A stretch of DNA of 64,000 nucleotides from Linyphia triangularis. Its lineage: Eukaryota > Arthropoda > Arachnida > Araneae > Linyphiidae. Positions 10,872-22,303 of the stretch are shown one piece after another. Under the pieces are notes generated by a model. That model searched no databases, was not told the origin of the DNA, and worked only from the letters and a program-made list of their open reading frames with translations. The translations under genes and the position numbers were made by a program. How positions within the stretch are numbered: the stretch's first letter is position 1; each line of letters starts with the position of its first letter. The DNA is taken from assembly GCA_963978545.1 (NCBI GenBank), contig OZ021730.1, positions 4,814,201-4,878,200 on the forward strand. The letters are read 5' to 3'.

Positions 10872-12182
10872 AGCGGCGGCCAGAATAATCTGAATTTTGA
10901 TTTGAATACATGTGAGGAAGAAGGAAATGTTTAACTTATTTTAGGTCTTTCTAACCAGTGATTCACCATCTCTTTTTTTTTTTAGATTTTTTTCTAAGTT
11001 TAAATTCTCATTATAATCATCCTGTATTCCAAATTCCAACGGGCTGAGACGTCAATCAGCACTTTGAGATCAGACGGTAGTAAAAACATTTTTTCCAGTA
11101 TTACCCCACTGGCCGTGAGTGAAATATTATTGTCTGTTACGGCCTATTCCTGGAGATAACATAACTTCAGCTTTGAGTACATGCGCTGTAGGATGGATTC
11201 TTCCGCGTAAAGATATAGTCCGGGACAAATTAAATTTTTTTTTAGTAATATTCATAACCTGCGCAGATAGTTTTGGATTAAACTTAATACATGTTGATAA
11301 CAAAAAGGAAAATAAGCGCTTTTAAGTTTAAATTTTAATTAATATTTTACTTTTCTAACCGTAGATACTAAAAGAGTTTTAATGAATTGGCCACACATTG
11401 TTTCAATCAACAAATCGGAGCGTAGTAAAACCGGTTCGCCTTTTGTCTTATGGTTTGGAATTTAAACCTTGGATCAAGTTGACCGTTGAAACAAAAATAT
11501 ACATTGATGAAATTTTTCATAAAGTTGAAGTGGAAATATTAGGCTTTGAAATGTAGTACTTCTAATATTTACCTAAAAGTAACCACCAGTTCTTAGATAA
11601 CAGCGCCCTCTTTTGTTAAATAAATCCAAAAATTCATAAATAAATTGTGCAGTCCTGGTATTATTACTATTATTATTATTATTTTTATATAGATGCAAAG
11701 CCGACTCCTATAGTAAAAACATACTTTCCGATTTGAAGAGGAATCGGATATATTTCCCAAAACCGCCACAGGTGTCGGTAGCTGACTGGTTTGAGTGTGA
11801 AAATAAAGTTAAATAAAGGTTTGATTGGCTGATCGAATCAACAAACTGCGCATGCCCTTTTTATCAACTAATCTGTTTACAACAAGATGGTCAAGAACAC
11901 GTCAAACGATGAAGATAGTTACTCCATTCCTATTGGATAATATTTCGCGTCAAAACCATTCACGTTGCGCCCTCTATGTGTGTACTTCCATCGCACTTTC
12001 CATCGAATTCGGAGGATCTTATCATAGTTGGCTTTGAAGGGAGATATTTTAATATATCAAAACTGCATTTTCAAACACACTTTTGGTGGTTAACTAACGT
12101 TTTCATCCTGCTTTGAGTTAATACACCTGTTTTTCTATGAGAGGGTCGATCCTTTAAACTAAATGCAAAACACTTAAACAAA

Positions 12183-12216
<34 letters not shown>

Positions 12217-13422
12217 TCATTTTTTTTCTATAGTGGAGAACTCAATTATATGTACATAATTTCAAAATAGAGGTTCAAAAAATTAAATGTATGACACATT
12301 TTTACAAAATGAAAACATGTTTGTTGTAAGATTGATTTTGCGTTGACTTGATTGACTGACTTAAATGTAATTTTAAACTCAAATAAAATCGGAAACTATA
12401 TTGGCAACTGAGTTTCCTATTCAATTTCAGGTTTTAAGGAAATAATTTCCTGCGTTGCAATAGTATGGAGTTATTTTCTGTCAAATGGATTCTGGATAGC
12501 AGGAGAAGTTTAAATTCTTTCTGCAACTTTCAATAAGTGGCAGTTCTGATTTTCGAATACTTTTGATATCAAGATTTTTCTTTTTTTCAAACTGAGTTTC
12601 ATGTAGCTTTTTAACACATTGAATGCTCTGCCAGCCATCGGTGGCTGACACTGAACAGGTCGTTTAGGCCGCGTCAACCACCTGTGGCTGACAGTGTAAA
12701 ATATGATACAAAACTATAAAAATTTTATTGTCTTAAGTAATAACTGAAAACTTACTTAAGATTTACTTAATTTTTAGTTATTATAGGTTGATATCAGTCT
12801 TGAAGCATTTTCTGCTTGAAGACTATCGAGGAATTTATTGAAACAAGCAAAACATAAAAACTGGCGTCTTTCGCAGTTATCATGAATTTTGACATCTCGT
12901 TTTATCATTTTTCTGACATCACATTCTATCATATTGTGATATAATTTTTCGTAACATATTGCTTTGTCGTAAAAGAAACCCATGAACATCGACAAGTATT
13001 TCATTCTAAACTTAAATATCTTCTAGTGCGGTAAGAAATAATAGCCTTCAAATATTTACACAGCTGTATCGAGTCAATTTCAATACTACGACTTGTTTTA
13101 CAACGAAACCACATAACATTTCATAAAAAATCTGTGCAATTTTTCGATTTCGTGTGATTTTTTTATGCACAAAATTTTTTATTAGGCGTTTCAGTGATAC
13201 TGTGATCACTGTTGGTTTCACAACGTAACCAACAGTGGTTACGTTGTGACCTTTTACAAAAGTTAAAGTAAAAAAAAATTTGCAAAAAAGAAGCATATTC
13301 CATCATTTTTCTACATTACACACAAAGACGGCCTGTACCAAATGTCATTAAAATCGGAATTAAAATGGAAATTCGTGCTTCCAAGGGTTATTTAAAATGC
13401 AGTCAAGTCTTATGGAAAGTGT
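10872..13422. other. Long intergenic stretch with simple repeats and one strong hairpin
   Basis: An (ATT)n run at about 11660-11692, a poly-A tract at 12188-12213, and a perfect 14-bp inverted repeat with a 4-base loop at 13218-13249. Two direct gtggctgacac/ctgtggctgacag motifs lie at about 12640-12695. Several short ORFs show no family resemblance that I can support. Confidence 0.5.
13218..13249. repeat. Perfect 14-bp hairpin
   Basis: tcacaacgtaacca (13218-13231), loop acag, then its exact reverse complement (13236-13249). No T-run or attached element was found that would assign it a role. Confidence 0.85.
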
Positions 13423-13600
13423 GCCGACCAAACGGTATAGTGGTCAGCGTGCTAGCCTCTAGACCACGAGGTTGCGGATTCGAGTCCAGTATTAGGCATG
13501 GGTGTTTGTAAATGTATGTTGGCTTGTCAAATGACGAATGTTTCTGCGCATTATAGCCCTCGTGTTGCTGACGGCGGCAGATAATCTGAAAAAAAATCTG
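13423..13600 (+). mobile_element. SINE family 1, copy 4
   Basis: The head gccgaccaaacggtatagtg and the family body are present. The B box is altered (ggattcgagtcca). The tail is A-rich with a duplicated aatctgaaaaaaa instead of CCAA, so this is an older or rearranged copy. Confidence 0.9.
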
Positions 13601-14400
13601 AAAAAAAAAAATCTCCGTTTAACCCTACATCACTTATTTTTTTCTAGATGTGGCAGGTTTCGCAATGCACTGATTGCGAATCCTACCTACTTCAGTATAA
13701 ATAAGGCTGAACTGGATTGAACCAGGCCGTGACAACTAATAGTAAAGAGTGGAAACAGCCGCAGTGGACTAGTGGCGCTGCATTTCAACCAAAACAGTAG
13801 CATGTGTTTTCTTTGCTTGGTCAAATACGAAAACCAATACGTTACTAAGAGAACAAAATTACTTTATTTTTAAAATGCAAAAAGAACACTGCGAATATTG
13901 CCAAATGATAATATTAATGAATGAAATAAATTTATACACAGTTCACTCCCGACAATTTATTATTCATATTTCATGCAAATATTATGTCAGAAGCCACACT
14001 ACACTATCGTTTATTTTAAAATTCTTTTTTTTGTTGTTGATTATTACGCATCAAATACGAGACTTTGATATCTATTTTTAGAATTAAGTTGTTTATTTAA
14101 AATAAGGCCTATTTTTTAATTTTATTTTCATTACTCTTTATGGAAACAGAGTTTGGAATTCTTTGTCGTATTTTTAAAATATATTACAAATTATAAAAAT
14201 TAAATTAAAAAGTCGTCGGGGGCAATTCTCGTGATTTCAGAGTTGGCAGCCATGGATATTTTTATTTTAGCTGGCGTTCTAAAAAAATTTCATCGCAGTT
14301 TTTGATTTAATTTTTTTAATTTCTAATATTATTTGCAAATAGAATTGATGTTATCCTCATAGATTTACATTTATTAATTAATTTCATTATCATTTAAAAC
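13601..14400. other. AT-rich stretch, nothing firmly recognised
   Basis: The string caggccgtgacaactaatagtaaagagtggaaac around 13728-13762 recurs, diverged, at 18378-18410 (caggccgtaactagcaatag and onward), marking an old dispersed repeat. Short ORFs here are not recognisable. Confidence 0.4.
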
Positions 14401-14405
14401 CAAAC

Positions 14406-14576
14406 ATGGTGAATTGTTGCTTACCACACTGTACTTCATATTCTGGAAAGAGAGCCGATGTTAAATTTCACGAATTCCCCTTGGATCCGAATCTACGACA
14501 ACTAATCTGCCTTATCGACAACGAATCTGCATGTCAAATTTCAGAGCGATTGGATGACTGCAAATTGGTTTTTTAG
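14406..14576 (+). pseudogene. THAP-type zinc-finger N-terminal fragment
   Basis: A 56-codon ORF from ATG 14406 begins MVNCCLPHCTSYSGKRADVK and continues FHEFPLDPNLRQ. The Cys-x4-Cys pair, the FHEFP block and the following L/R match the first half of a THAP domain, a DNA-binding module of P-element-type transposases and domesticated THAP proteins. After about residue 36 the frame runs into the R1-like repeat and stops, so the Trp and the C-terminal Cys/His pair are missing. It is probably a transposon remnant. Confidence 0.65.
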
Positions 14577-14885
14577 TATACTGAAGATAGAAGCGTGTGT
14601 AAAAGCGACCTTTTAGTGACAGTGACACCTCCCGAAACATGATATAATGCAACTTTAACGACAACGAATCTACCTGTTAAATTTCAGGGCGATTGAATGA
14701 AGGCAAGATGGTTTTTTTAGTATCTGAAGATACAAGCGTAAGTAAAAGCGACCTTTTAGTGACAGTGAAATTTGATAGAATGCCCCCAAAATTTGATTGA
14801 ATGCATTGTCATTGACATCAAATCTATCTGCAAAATTTCAGACCGATTGATTTACGGCAAATGTGTTAATATCACTATATTGCAG
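14510..14885 (+). repeat. R1-related tandem segments
   Basis: Three imperfect units of about 110-120 bp each hold aaatttcag-gcgattgaatga, a caa-ttggttttttagta block and gcgaccttttagtgacagtga. The same blocks are in R1 at about 8860-9040 and 10440-10600. This is a partial, internally repeated relative of R1. Confidence 0.65.
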
Positions 14886-15426
14886 TTTCAAATCTGGTTG
14901 GATTGCAGCGCCCCCTTGTTTTGAGGGAGAAAAGGGAACTGACAACATGTTTCCTTCGCACCCATAGACTTTTGAAAATTGTCACGGTCTTAGCGCTCGT
15001 TACAATCCAGTTCGGCTTTGGTATAACTTAGAGAGAAATTAGCGGACAAGATTCCAATGAAAATATTAAAAATATACTACTTTACTTTAATAAAGATTTA
15101 GAGTGGTACCAGCCCGGAGGCACTATGCCACTGGTCAATAAAAGAGCCCGAAGGGCGATCGTCGAAGATGTGAAGGTCATCATTGGCAAAAAAATACAGA
15201 AGGGACGGACAGGACAGCACAGGAGATGAAAAAACAGTTCAATACGAACTTTTTACTTTAATATCACAATTAACGGAGTGTTGATCCAAGGATACTATAC
15301 TCTCTAATATGAATGGAAATAAATTGAAGGGATGGAATCGTAAAAGGGCACAAAAAACAGAAATAACCCTACCACACTTGGTACAGGAAAAGGAAGCAGT
15401 GATTGCTTGGCATAAAGCAAGCAAGA

Positions 15427-16662
15427 TTAGCTTTCCGAATGGGAAGCAGTAATTGGTCGAGGTGAGGAGCTACCATAGAGGTCTGGATCGTGGATTTGGA
15501 AGTAAAAAACCATGAATTCCAGCAGAGGAATTAAGAATTGGTTTGAATTAACGAATTCAGTGAAGTTCTTAATTTCCATAAAGTTAGAGATGATGGAAGC
15601 ATGCATCGCATTTGAGAAATCAACAGCTCGATCAAGAAGAAGTCTATCAGTGATGCGCAGGTTCATGGAGCAGCACTTGGAGTACAGAGATTTAGTGCCT
15701 TTGCTAATGGTAGGGCTAGGTTGATGACAAGTCTGAATTTCTTTTTCAGCAGTAGTAGGAGTAGTCATGGACTCCTTATTAAAAAGGACAGGAGCAGCAA
15801 TTGCCTCAGCATAAGTAATTTTAGCCTTTCTGACTGCAAGGGGTCTAGGAAGAAAACGGGTGGGAGAAGAAACAGAATTGGTCGCCTTGTTGACCAGGGT
15901 ACTGTTAGTTGGAGGAATGAGTCGCCTCCGAGCTGGGCAAGTATGAGATGAACTAGGGTGAGCTTGGCCGCAGTTGCAACAAAGTTTAGGAAGATGCAGA
16001 AGAATCTGGCAGTCCCTACTCAAATGATTTTGCCCACAGTGGCGACATCTGGATTGAAGATGGCAAGAGGCAGCAAGGTGGGCACCCCAATGCTGACACT
16101 TGTAGCATTGTTGGGGTCCGCTCGCCTTCCTGCCTCTGAGACGTTCAATAGTAACTTTAGAAAATAGCAAACTCTTCCATGTGAGAATGCTATCAATATT
16201 GAAGGAGTTAGGGAACTCGAGGATGAAGAGGGGCATTTTCAGCCCTGACCTTCTCTTCATTTGGGAGATATTTGAGGGAGGGAAATCAGGCTTTTTCCAA
16301 TCAAGAAACTCCGCAATATCAAAGATGGAAGTTCGATTTGCCAAACCACGAACGACAACTTTAAAGGAGTTGTTCGGTCTAGTTCGAGGGGGCAATTCAA
16401 CAGGAACAGGTGCAACAGGAATGTCGATATCGTTCGCTACATCAGGAACATTAGATTCAATTACTGGAATTGAGTCATCGACACCCTGTGCAATTAGCCG
16501 CTCGTCCATAAGTATGGGAACATCTTCCGCAGGTTCAGGAGTAACAGGTATCCGCTCATCCTTCAACAAAGGTACTTCAACAACAACAGGATCAGGAGCT
16601 AAGTCAACGACAACAGGGACAGGTCCCTGTGTCTTGCCAAGCTAAGGAGGTTTTCGGGCCAT
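15427..16662 (-). pseudogene. Jockey-type gag (ORF1), downstream copy, one nonsense mutation
   Basis: The likely start is ATG at 16662, giving MARKPP, then an in-frame TAG at 16644-16642, then open frame to 15427 (380 codons are open from the later TTG at 16569). Order: a Pro/Val/Asp-rich N-terminus; a PRE_C2HC-like region (FKVVVRGLANRTS, then MPLFILEFPNSFNIDS); three zinc knuckles (CYKCQHWGAHLAASC, CRHCGQNHLSRDC and CCNCGQAHPSSSHTC); and a basic linker with a PRPLAV block. These gag proteins bind element RNA as ribonucleoprotein. It lies 118 bp behind a related gag ORF and ahead of a jockey 3'UTR; no RT follows. Confidence 0.85.
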
Positions 16663-16780
16663 AGAAAACAAGAGCGGTCAGGAACAGGTCCGTTAAGCTC
16701 AGAACTCTAAGTCTGAATGAATCAAATGAAAATGATTCAATACGAAAAAATCCAAAGCGCTCTTTATAAGAAGATGCTGG

Positions 16781-18207
16781 CTAAACTTGACATCCAGTAA
16801 GAAACGAGGAAATGGCAGGTGGGAGGAGCCAACCTTTTGGTGTTGACTGCAATGGAAGTTGAGAAAGCAGAGCAACAACAGGCACAAATAGTGGTGCGTG
16901 CTTCTTGGTCCAATCAAGGCAATCTTCTAGGCAAGGAAAACTATCAGCAATAGTAGAATTCAAGTTCAAGAAGGTGCTCCTGAACTCATTAGTGAACTTG
17001 CAGCTAACGGTAGAATCCACATCAGGGGTCGAAGGGGGGGTCAAAACTTCAGTTTCAGTCGCCGTGTTGACTGTGGTAACAGGAGTTTGACATGTAGCTT
17101 GGCATGCGACTTCCGCATATGTTTTCTTAATTAAAGCTTTAACCGCAAGCGGTCTCGGCAATAATTTGGTAGATCGGTTGGGATGTAAAGTGGAGGTGGG
17201 AGCGGAGGGAGCTATCGCCTTCTTGACAGCGGGCCCTCTTTTCCCATTGGTAAGAAACTCAATCCTGGTAGGACATGAAAGAGAAGAGCTAGGGTGATTT
17301 GCACCACAATTACAGCAAACTTTAATGCCTTCTTTGGTTGGGCACTCACGACTGGGGTGGTTAAGTGAGCAGTGGCGACATCTGGTAGGGAAATTGCAAA
17401 ATGCAGCAAAGTGGGCACCGAATCGCTGACACTTGTAGCATTGGATCGGTCCTCTCGCACGGCCACGTTTGCTTAGAAAAGGCTCGATCGTAACTTTAAC
17501 GAAAAGAAGAGAGGTCCAAGATTGGACGCTCTTAACATCTTGAGTTTCAGGAAATTCCATCACGAAGAGGGGCAGCAGTTTCCTGCTAACCTTACTTTTG
17601 AGTTGGGTAATTATTGTAGGTACGAAATTAGGCTTTTCCATATTGATAAACTCGAGAATCTCCACTGGGGAGGTAGAAAGCAGAAGACCCCGAATAACAA
17701 GTTTAATAGGCTTTGGTGAGTTAGGTGGAATAGATGAAAATCCACAATCAGCATCCTTCAGAAACTTAGAAATAACATTCTCCTCATGAGCATTGTGGGG
17801 AGTTATCTGATAGTTATCTCGTACTACTGAGGCATTAAGAAGGAGATTACTATCAACAAGCAACTGGTGCAATTTACGAAGTAACTCCTTGCCAATTTGA
17901 TCTGCAGGGAACTGGAAAATGGTGGGCTGATAAGCAGCTTTCAAGGCTTTCTTGGCTGCAATAATGGCTTGCATCTCGGGCCAAATTTTAACAGCTGAAT
18001 GACGAAGATCTTTATCAGAAGGTCTAGATAGAGCAGGTTCGACAGCAGTGTTGTCTAAGGGGACATCATCTGCTGGAGCAGGAACAGCAACATCAGTCGG
18101 AATATCGTTCGTAACAGCCTTGCTAGGTGCCGGGGCACTAGTATTCTTGGCTTTACGCTTTGGTTTGACTCTCTGATCTTTTGATCAGAAGACTGATGAT
18201 GATTCAT
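16781..18207 (-). pseudogene. Jockey-type gag (ORF1), upstream copy, one frameshift
   Basis: The open frame from 17974 to 16781 (397 codons) extends upstream in frame as KPKRKAKNTSAPAPSK to about 18165. A probable 2-bp surplus (AGAG at about 18165-18172) separates it from MNHHQSSDQKIR starting at ATG 18207. Domains in order: a Lys/Ala/Pro-rich leader; a PRE_C2HC-like region (KLVIRGLLLSTSPVEIL, then LPLFVMEFPETQDV); three zinc knuckles (CYKCQRFGAHFAAFC, CRHCSLNHPSREC and CCNCGANHPSSSLSC); then a Thr/Pro-rich linker. The knuckles closely match the downstream gag and that at 40.4-41.4 kb, while the rest is diverged, so this is not a recent duplication. Confidence 0.85.
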
Positions 18208-18360
18208 TGAAAAGTATATTATAAAATATTTAAATAAATTAACTGGTAGTAAGTCATTACAAAAAATATAGGGGATTTTTAGAGTGAAATATTGTAAACA
18301 ATTTATAGAAGTAGCTAAACATTTTGATACCCGTAACCAAGACCACACTGCATAGAGACG

Positions 18361-19413
18361 AGAAGAAAGACACTCTACAGGCCGTAACTAGCAATAGTAA
18401 ATAGTGGAAACCAATCCTTTGTTATCATTTCTGCCGCAACTACAGTGACCCTGCAACCTTTTCTGGTGAATTTATTCTGTAATAGAATGTTAAATAATAA
18501 TTAATCGAATTTGTATGTTTGTGCGCGTAGTCGCCTGTAGGAATTCATACATTGGGTTGCAATGCGGCTTATGTTTTGGTTATATCTTGAATTTTCCACA
18601 GGGAAATTTGGATTTCTTAGTAGATAATTTATTTATAGTTGGGCATTGTTTTTCCTCTTTAAATAAATAATTTAAAGATGATACCATACTACCTCTTTCC
18701 TGTAATTTTTACTACTTTCCTACACTTTATTGTGAATATTCAAGCACCAATGATTTCATTTTACCCACCCTGGCGGTGTCCTTGTATAACTAGGCCAAAT
18801 GCAAGTGAATTTTTTTAAATTAATAGTACTTTGTTACTTACATTTAACAGTAATATTTTCTTTTTAAATTTCGTTACAGTTAGCCACAATTAAAAAATAA
18901 ATGTTTTGACAAAAGTTACCGGGTAAAATGTTTGTTAACAAAAAAATATTATTTTAGGCTGACGAATCTTATGTTGCCCGCTTTTATCGGAAGTTTTCTA
19001 ATTTTGATCCTTTAATGTGCTCTAGTGTCGTAGTAGCTTAAGGTAGATTGCACGCTTTCAGATTCATATAATTATGAAAAGAAGTAAAATTTAGCTACAG
19101 ATAATTATTTTTTAAGCCTTCTTTTAAATAATGAAGGTATAATTTTATATTTAATATTAAATTTATACGTAATTTAGATTTTACGCAACCATAACAATTT
19201 GAAAATGGCTGCTTGTTCTTAACCATTGAAATTTTGAATAATTTGAAAGTCATTCTAGAGAGTTCTACTTTAGAAAAGTCAGCTAATAAACCAATGTAAC
19301 AAAAATTTAAACCTTACATTATTGGCATGGCTTCTTGTAACGACAATTTCAGAAAATTCTAACCTCTATGAGGAATGTATTAATATTATTTTTTTATTTG
19401 TTTTACTGAATGT
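18361..19413. other. AT-rich intergenic DNA
   Basis: The only recognisable item is the diverged caggccgtaac repeat at 18378-18410 that also occurs near 13730. No ORF or RNA signal is supported. Confidence 0.5.
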
Positions 19414-19874
19414 TACAGGGTGTCCAGCGAAGGACTCCCCAATTTTAAAACTAAATAACTCAAAAACAAAGATCCATAGAATAGTGAAACAAAAAGTATT
19501 TTGAAAGCTGTAAGATTCTGATGCTAAATTTTAAATATTAGTTACAAATGTTGTCAACCGGGGCGCTGTATGCTGTATTTCTTATGAATAAAGAGTGCTT
19601 TGAAGTTCACAGCGATCAGTCTTTGGACCGTTCCACTATTTAAACGTGAAAAGAAGCTAGTATGATTGCAGAGAACAAATTTTATAACATATATCAAGAA
19701 TTTTGCGATCACAACGTCACCTCTTGGCAATATTTGTAACTAATTTTAAAACTTCTGTTTTTGGAATTTTACAGCTTTCAAAATAACTATACTTTTTGTT
19801 TCATTTTCTTGTCTTTCTGAGATTTTAAGTTATTTAATTTTAAAATTAGGGAGACCTTCCCTGGATATTCTGTA
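19414..19874. mobile_element. MITE with about 100-bp terminal inverted repeats
   Basis: Left: acagggtgtccagcgaagga- with aattttaaaactaaataact, then tgaaacaaaaagta and ttttgaaagctgtaa. The reverse complement of the right end gives acagaatatccagggaagg-, aattttaaaattaaataact, tgaaacaaaaagtat and ttttgaaagctgtaa. The interior (about 19520-19770) is non-coding. A flanking TA is consistent with a TA-inserting family, but the superfamily is not certain. Confidence 0.8.
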
Positions 19875-21316
19875 CTGGGTCTTTATGTAAAAAAAAAAAG
19901 TTTCTTCGGATACTGATTTCCAAAAGGTCGTTTATATCCTTATTGGAAAACTGTACTATAATTTAAATAACTCTTTGTTGTCGATGGAATTCCAGACTAC
20001 GCTAAAAGCCTAGAATGGATCCCGAACTTTCGATAAAAACTTATTACTAAAACATTGAATATATTTCAAACTCAGTGGGATTACATGCTACAATACGGGT
20101 AAAACTTGAAAAATTTGTTACATAGAGGAAAATAGCAAAAGAGTTCAAATGAATACTAGTTTTAGATTCTCCAAAAAAAATTTCACCTCTACTTTTCAAT
20201 CTGACTCTTGCAGTACATGCTGACTAACAATTATTTTACTTATCAATCTAAGAAAGGTGAATTGGGGGAAAATATGAAATAAGTTGTAGATACGCATTCA
20301 AGTTTTGAAAATCACCTGCAAGACTTGTAAAACATCTTAAAATAATTTGAAAGAAACTTGCGAATTATATGTAAGCTACTTATTATATTCTAAAAGGAAA
20401 TCATAACTAATTTAGTTAACTTTTTTCATGGTAATACTCATATTCAATTACATGTTTTTAAAATTAACCTTCTTTACATAATAATAGTTATAAATTTTTG
20501 TCAATTTCAGATACTGTTAACGTCATCTTTAGAGTAATTTGGTACAAAGCGTTGAGCCGTTAGATTTTAGTATACTAATTACCAACACCAGACAAATCAA
20601 AGTTATACATTACTTAACATTTTAAATATTCAAACCAAAATAACCAGTCCGGCAAATCAATCTACCTGTTTTTTCACATACACTATAAATGCACAGATAT
20701 ATTCCTCAAATGACAGTAACATTAGCTTAATGTCATGCATCCAAGTATTAACAATAAAATTAAGATAAAAAGTAACATTTTCCAAATAGGAAAAATTCAA
20801 TTATTACTACAATTTGCTATTACATTCAGGCATTGTTAACCCTTAAATGCATGAAATTTTATTTTCAATAAATAAAATTTGAAATCAACTAAGAAATGGG
20901 TGTAGCTAAAGAGAAAAATAATAATAATAATAATAAAAAAAAAAAAAAATAAGGATTTTGCATATTGATGTAGTTTTACATCACAAAAAAAGCTGCATTT
21001 TCCTCGCATAAATTTATCAGTATATGCAAAAATATAAATATAATTCGTTACTCTACCTTGTTTTTACCAGAAAACAATTTTTCCTATGTGTTTTTATTAC
21101 TTTTTATATAAATTATCGTAATTCGTAACACCCGCCGAAATGAAATTGTACTCAGACAACAGCGCCCCCAACAATAAAAATTGTCACAGATAAAGAAATA
21201 AACTGTCAAAGATTATAGTTGCGTTCGAAAACGATAAAATAGTTTCTGTAAAATTAAAATAAAAACACTATGCAAAGGTTACTACATAAAGAGATCTACA
21301 TTCTACGCATTTAAGG
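19875..21316. other. AT-rich intergenic DNA
   Basis: Holds an (AAT)n plus poly-A run at about 20914-20950. Nothing else is recognisable. Confidence 0.5.
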
Positions 21317-21510
21317 GCCGACCAAACGGTATAGTGGTTAGCGTGCTGGCTTCTAAACCGCGAGGTTGCGGGTTCGAGTCCCGTATTAGGCATGGATGTT
21401 TGTAAATGTATGTTGGTTTGTTAAATGACGAAATGTTTCGGCGCATTATAGCCCTCGTGTTGCTGACGGCGCCAGATAATCTGAATACAACCAACCAACC
21501 AACAACCAAC
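21317..21510 (+). mobile_element. SINE family 1, copy 5
   Basis: Full length: head gccgaccaaacggtatagtg, B box gggttcgagtccc, standard body, and a (CCAA)n tail with an interrupted last unit. It is bounded by a 13-bp target duplication tacgcatttaagg (21304-21316 and 21511-21523). The long, exact duplication suggests a fairly recent insertion. Confidence 0.95.
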
Positions 21511-21882
21511 TACGCATTTAAGGAGTGTATCGAAAAGTCAACAATATGCATTTAAGGGTTAAAGTTACTTAAATTGAAACTGGCCGAGGATAGAGGAAGA
21601 AAGGTAATCAACTCACTATAATTTCAGGAGTAAGCAATGGGCAATCATTTCTCTCTCTTAAGAACTCTCGTAGTTTCCAAAACCACAGTCTTATCCCTTC
21701 TCCCTCGGTACAACTTCTCCCTCCGATCTCAGATTCCTCCAGACCTTCTGACCTCATCTTTTAATTGGTTGACTAACTCAGCTTTACTTGGGGGAATGTG
21801 TAATAATTGCTGCGCACCCCTCAAGCAAAATAGTAGGAAATGTCAGATTGCATCATGACACTGTACACTATTATTTCTAATA
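21511..21882. other. Unassigned segment with pyrimidine-rich ORF
   Basis: A 73-codon plus-strand ORF (21637-21858) starting MGNHFSLLRTLVVSKTT lies in CT-rich sequence. I do not recognise it. It may be a fragment of an unknown repeat. Confidence 0.3.
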
Positions 21883-22301
21883 CAGTAAAACCCCGATTAT
21901 CCGAGCCATGGTTATCCGAGTTCCCGCTTTAACCGAGCCAGGTAATATATCTTTAATTTTTTTTTACTCCTGATATTTTCCTTTGCCAAAACTAGTACCG
22001 AAAAAAATTGGTACTTGATCTCTCAAACACTTAAGAAAATGTTTACATTCCTTTTCATTGTATGACACTGCCTCTTCTATCGCGTCGCTCAAGGTCTTAA
22101 GGCTTAAGTAAGAGAACTCTTTAAGCATTACTATATATTATTAATTGCATGTGGTTACCTATAGTATAACATTTGTACTTGTCAAAACATACATTTAAAC
22201 CGATACGATTTATTTTATTTTTAATTTTCCCTTTTACCGAGTTTTTCGGTTATCCGAGCTGGTCTTGGTCCACATTAACTCGGATAATCAGGACTCTACT
22301 G
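21883..22301. mobile_element. Pogo/Tigger-type MITE
   Basis: Both ends carry the motif cag-ta-a-cc-gattatccgag (left 21883; right end reverse-complemented: cagtagagtcctgattatcc). Each is followed by further ttatccgag/ataaccg copies. The element is bounded by TA dinucleotides (21881-21882 and 22302-22303). CAGT...TTATCCG ends with TA duplication are typical of pogo-like elements. The interior is about 330 bp without coding sequence, so it depended on a transposase elsewhere. Confidence 0.88.
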
Positions 22302-22303
22302 TA

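Larger units (their letters stand above)
15062..18360 (-). mobile_element. Gag-only jockey-type retroelement (two gag ORFs, no RT)
   Basis: Read on the minus strand: a 5' leader (about 18360-18208), a long gag ORF (18207-16781), a 118-bp spacer, a second gag ORF (16662-15427) and a 3'UTR to about 15062. The 3'UTR shares with the jockey element ending at about 52850 the blocks tgtgctgtcc-gtccgtccc, gatcgcccttcgggc, gaccagtggcatagtgcctc and attaaagtaa. No endonuclease or reverse transcriptase is present. It is either a half-LINE mobilised in trans or two old gag copies joined by recombination. Exact outer ends are not resolved. Confidence 0.7.

Noticed and set aside
10663..10911. 82-codon minus-strand ORF rich in Phe and Leu
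   Set aside because: It is the translation of a compound A-rich microsatellite.
13690..15045. Possible terminal inverted repeats (gaactggattg...ccgtgac) flanking the THAP fragment at 14.4 kb
   Set aside because: A similar short string occurs in inverse at 14985-15040, but it is short and the adjoining bases do not extend the match. Support is too weak to call an element.
15512..16645. Plus-strand ORFs of 70-154 codons across the gag region
   Set aside because: They are antisense shadows of the minus-strand gag ORFs, which carry zinc knuckles.
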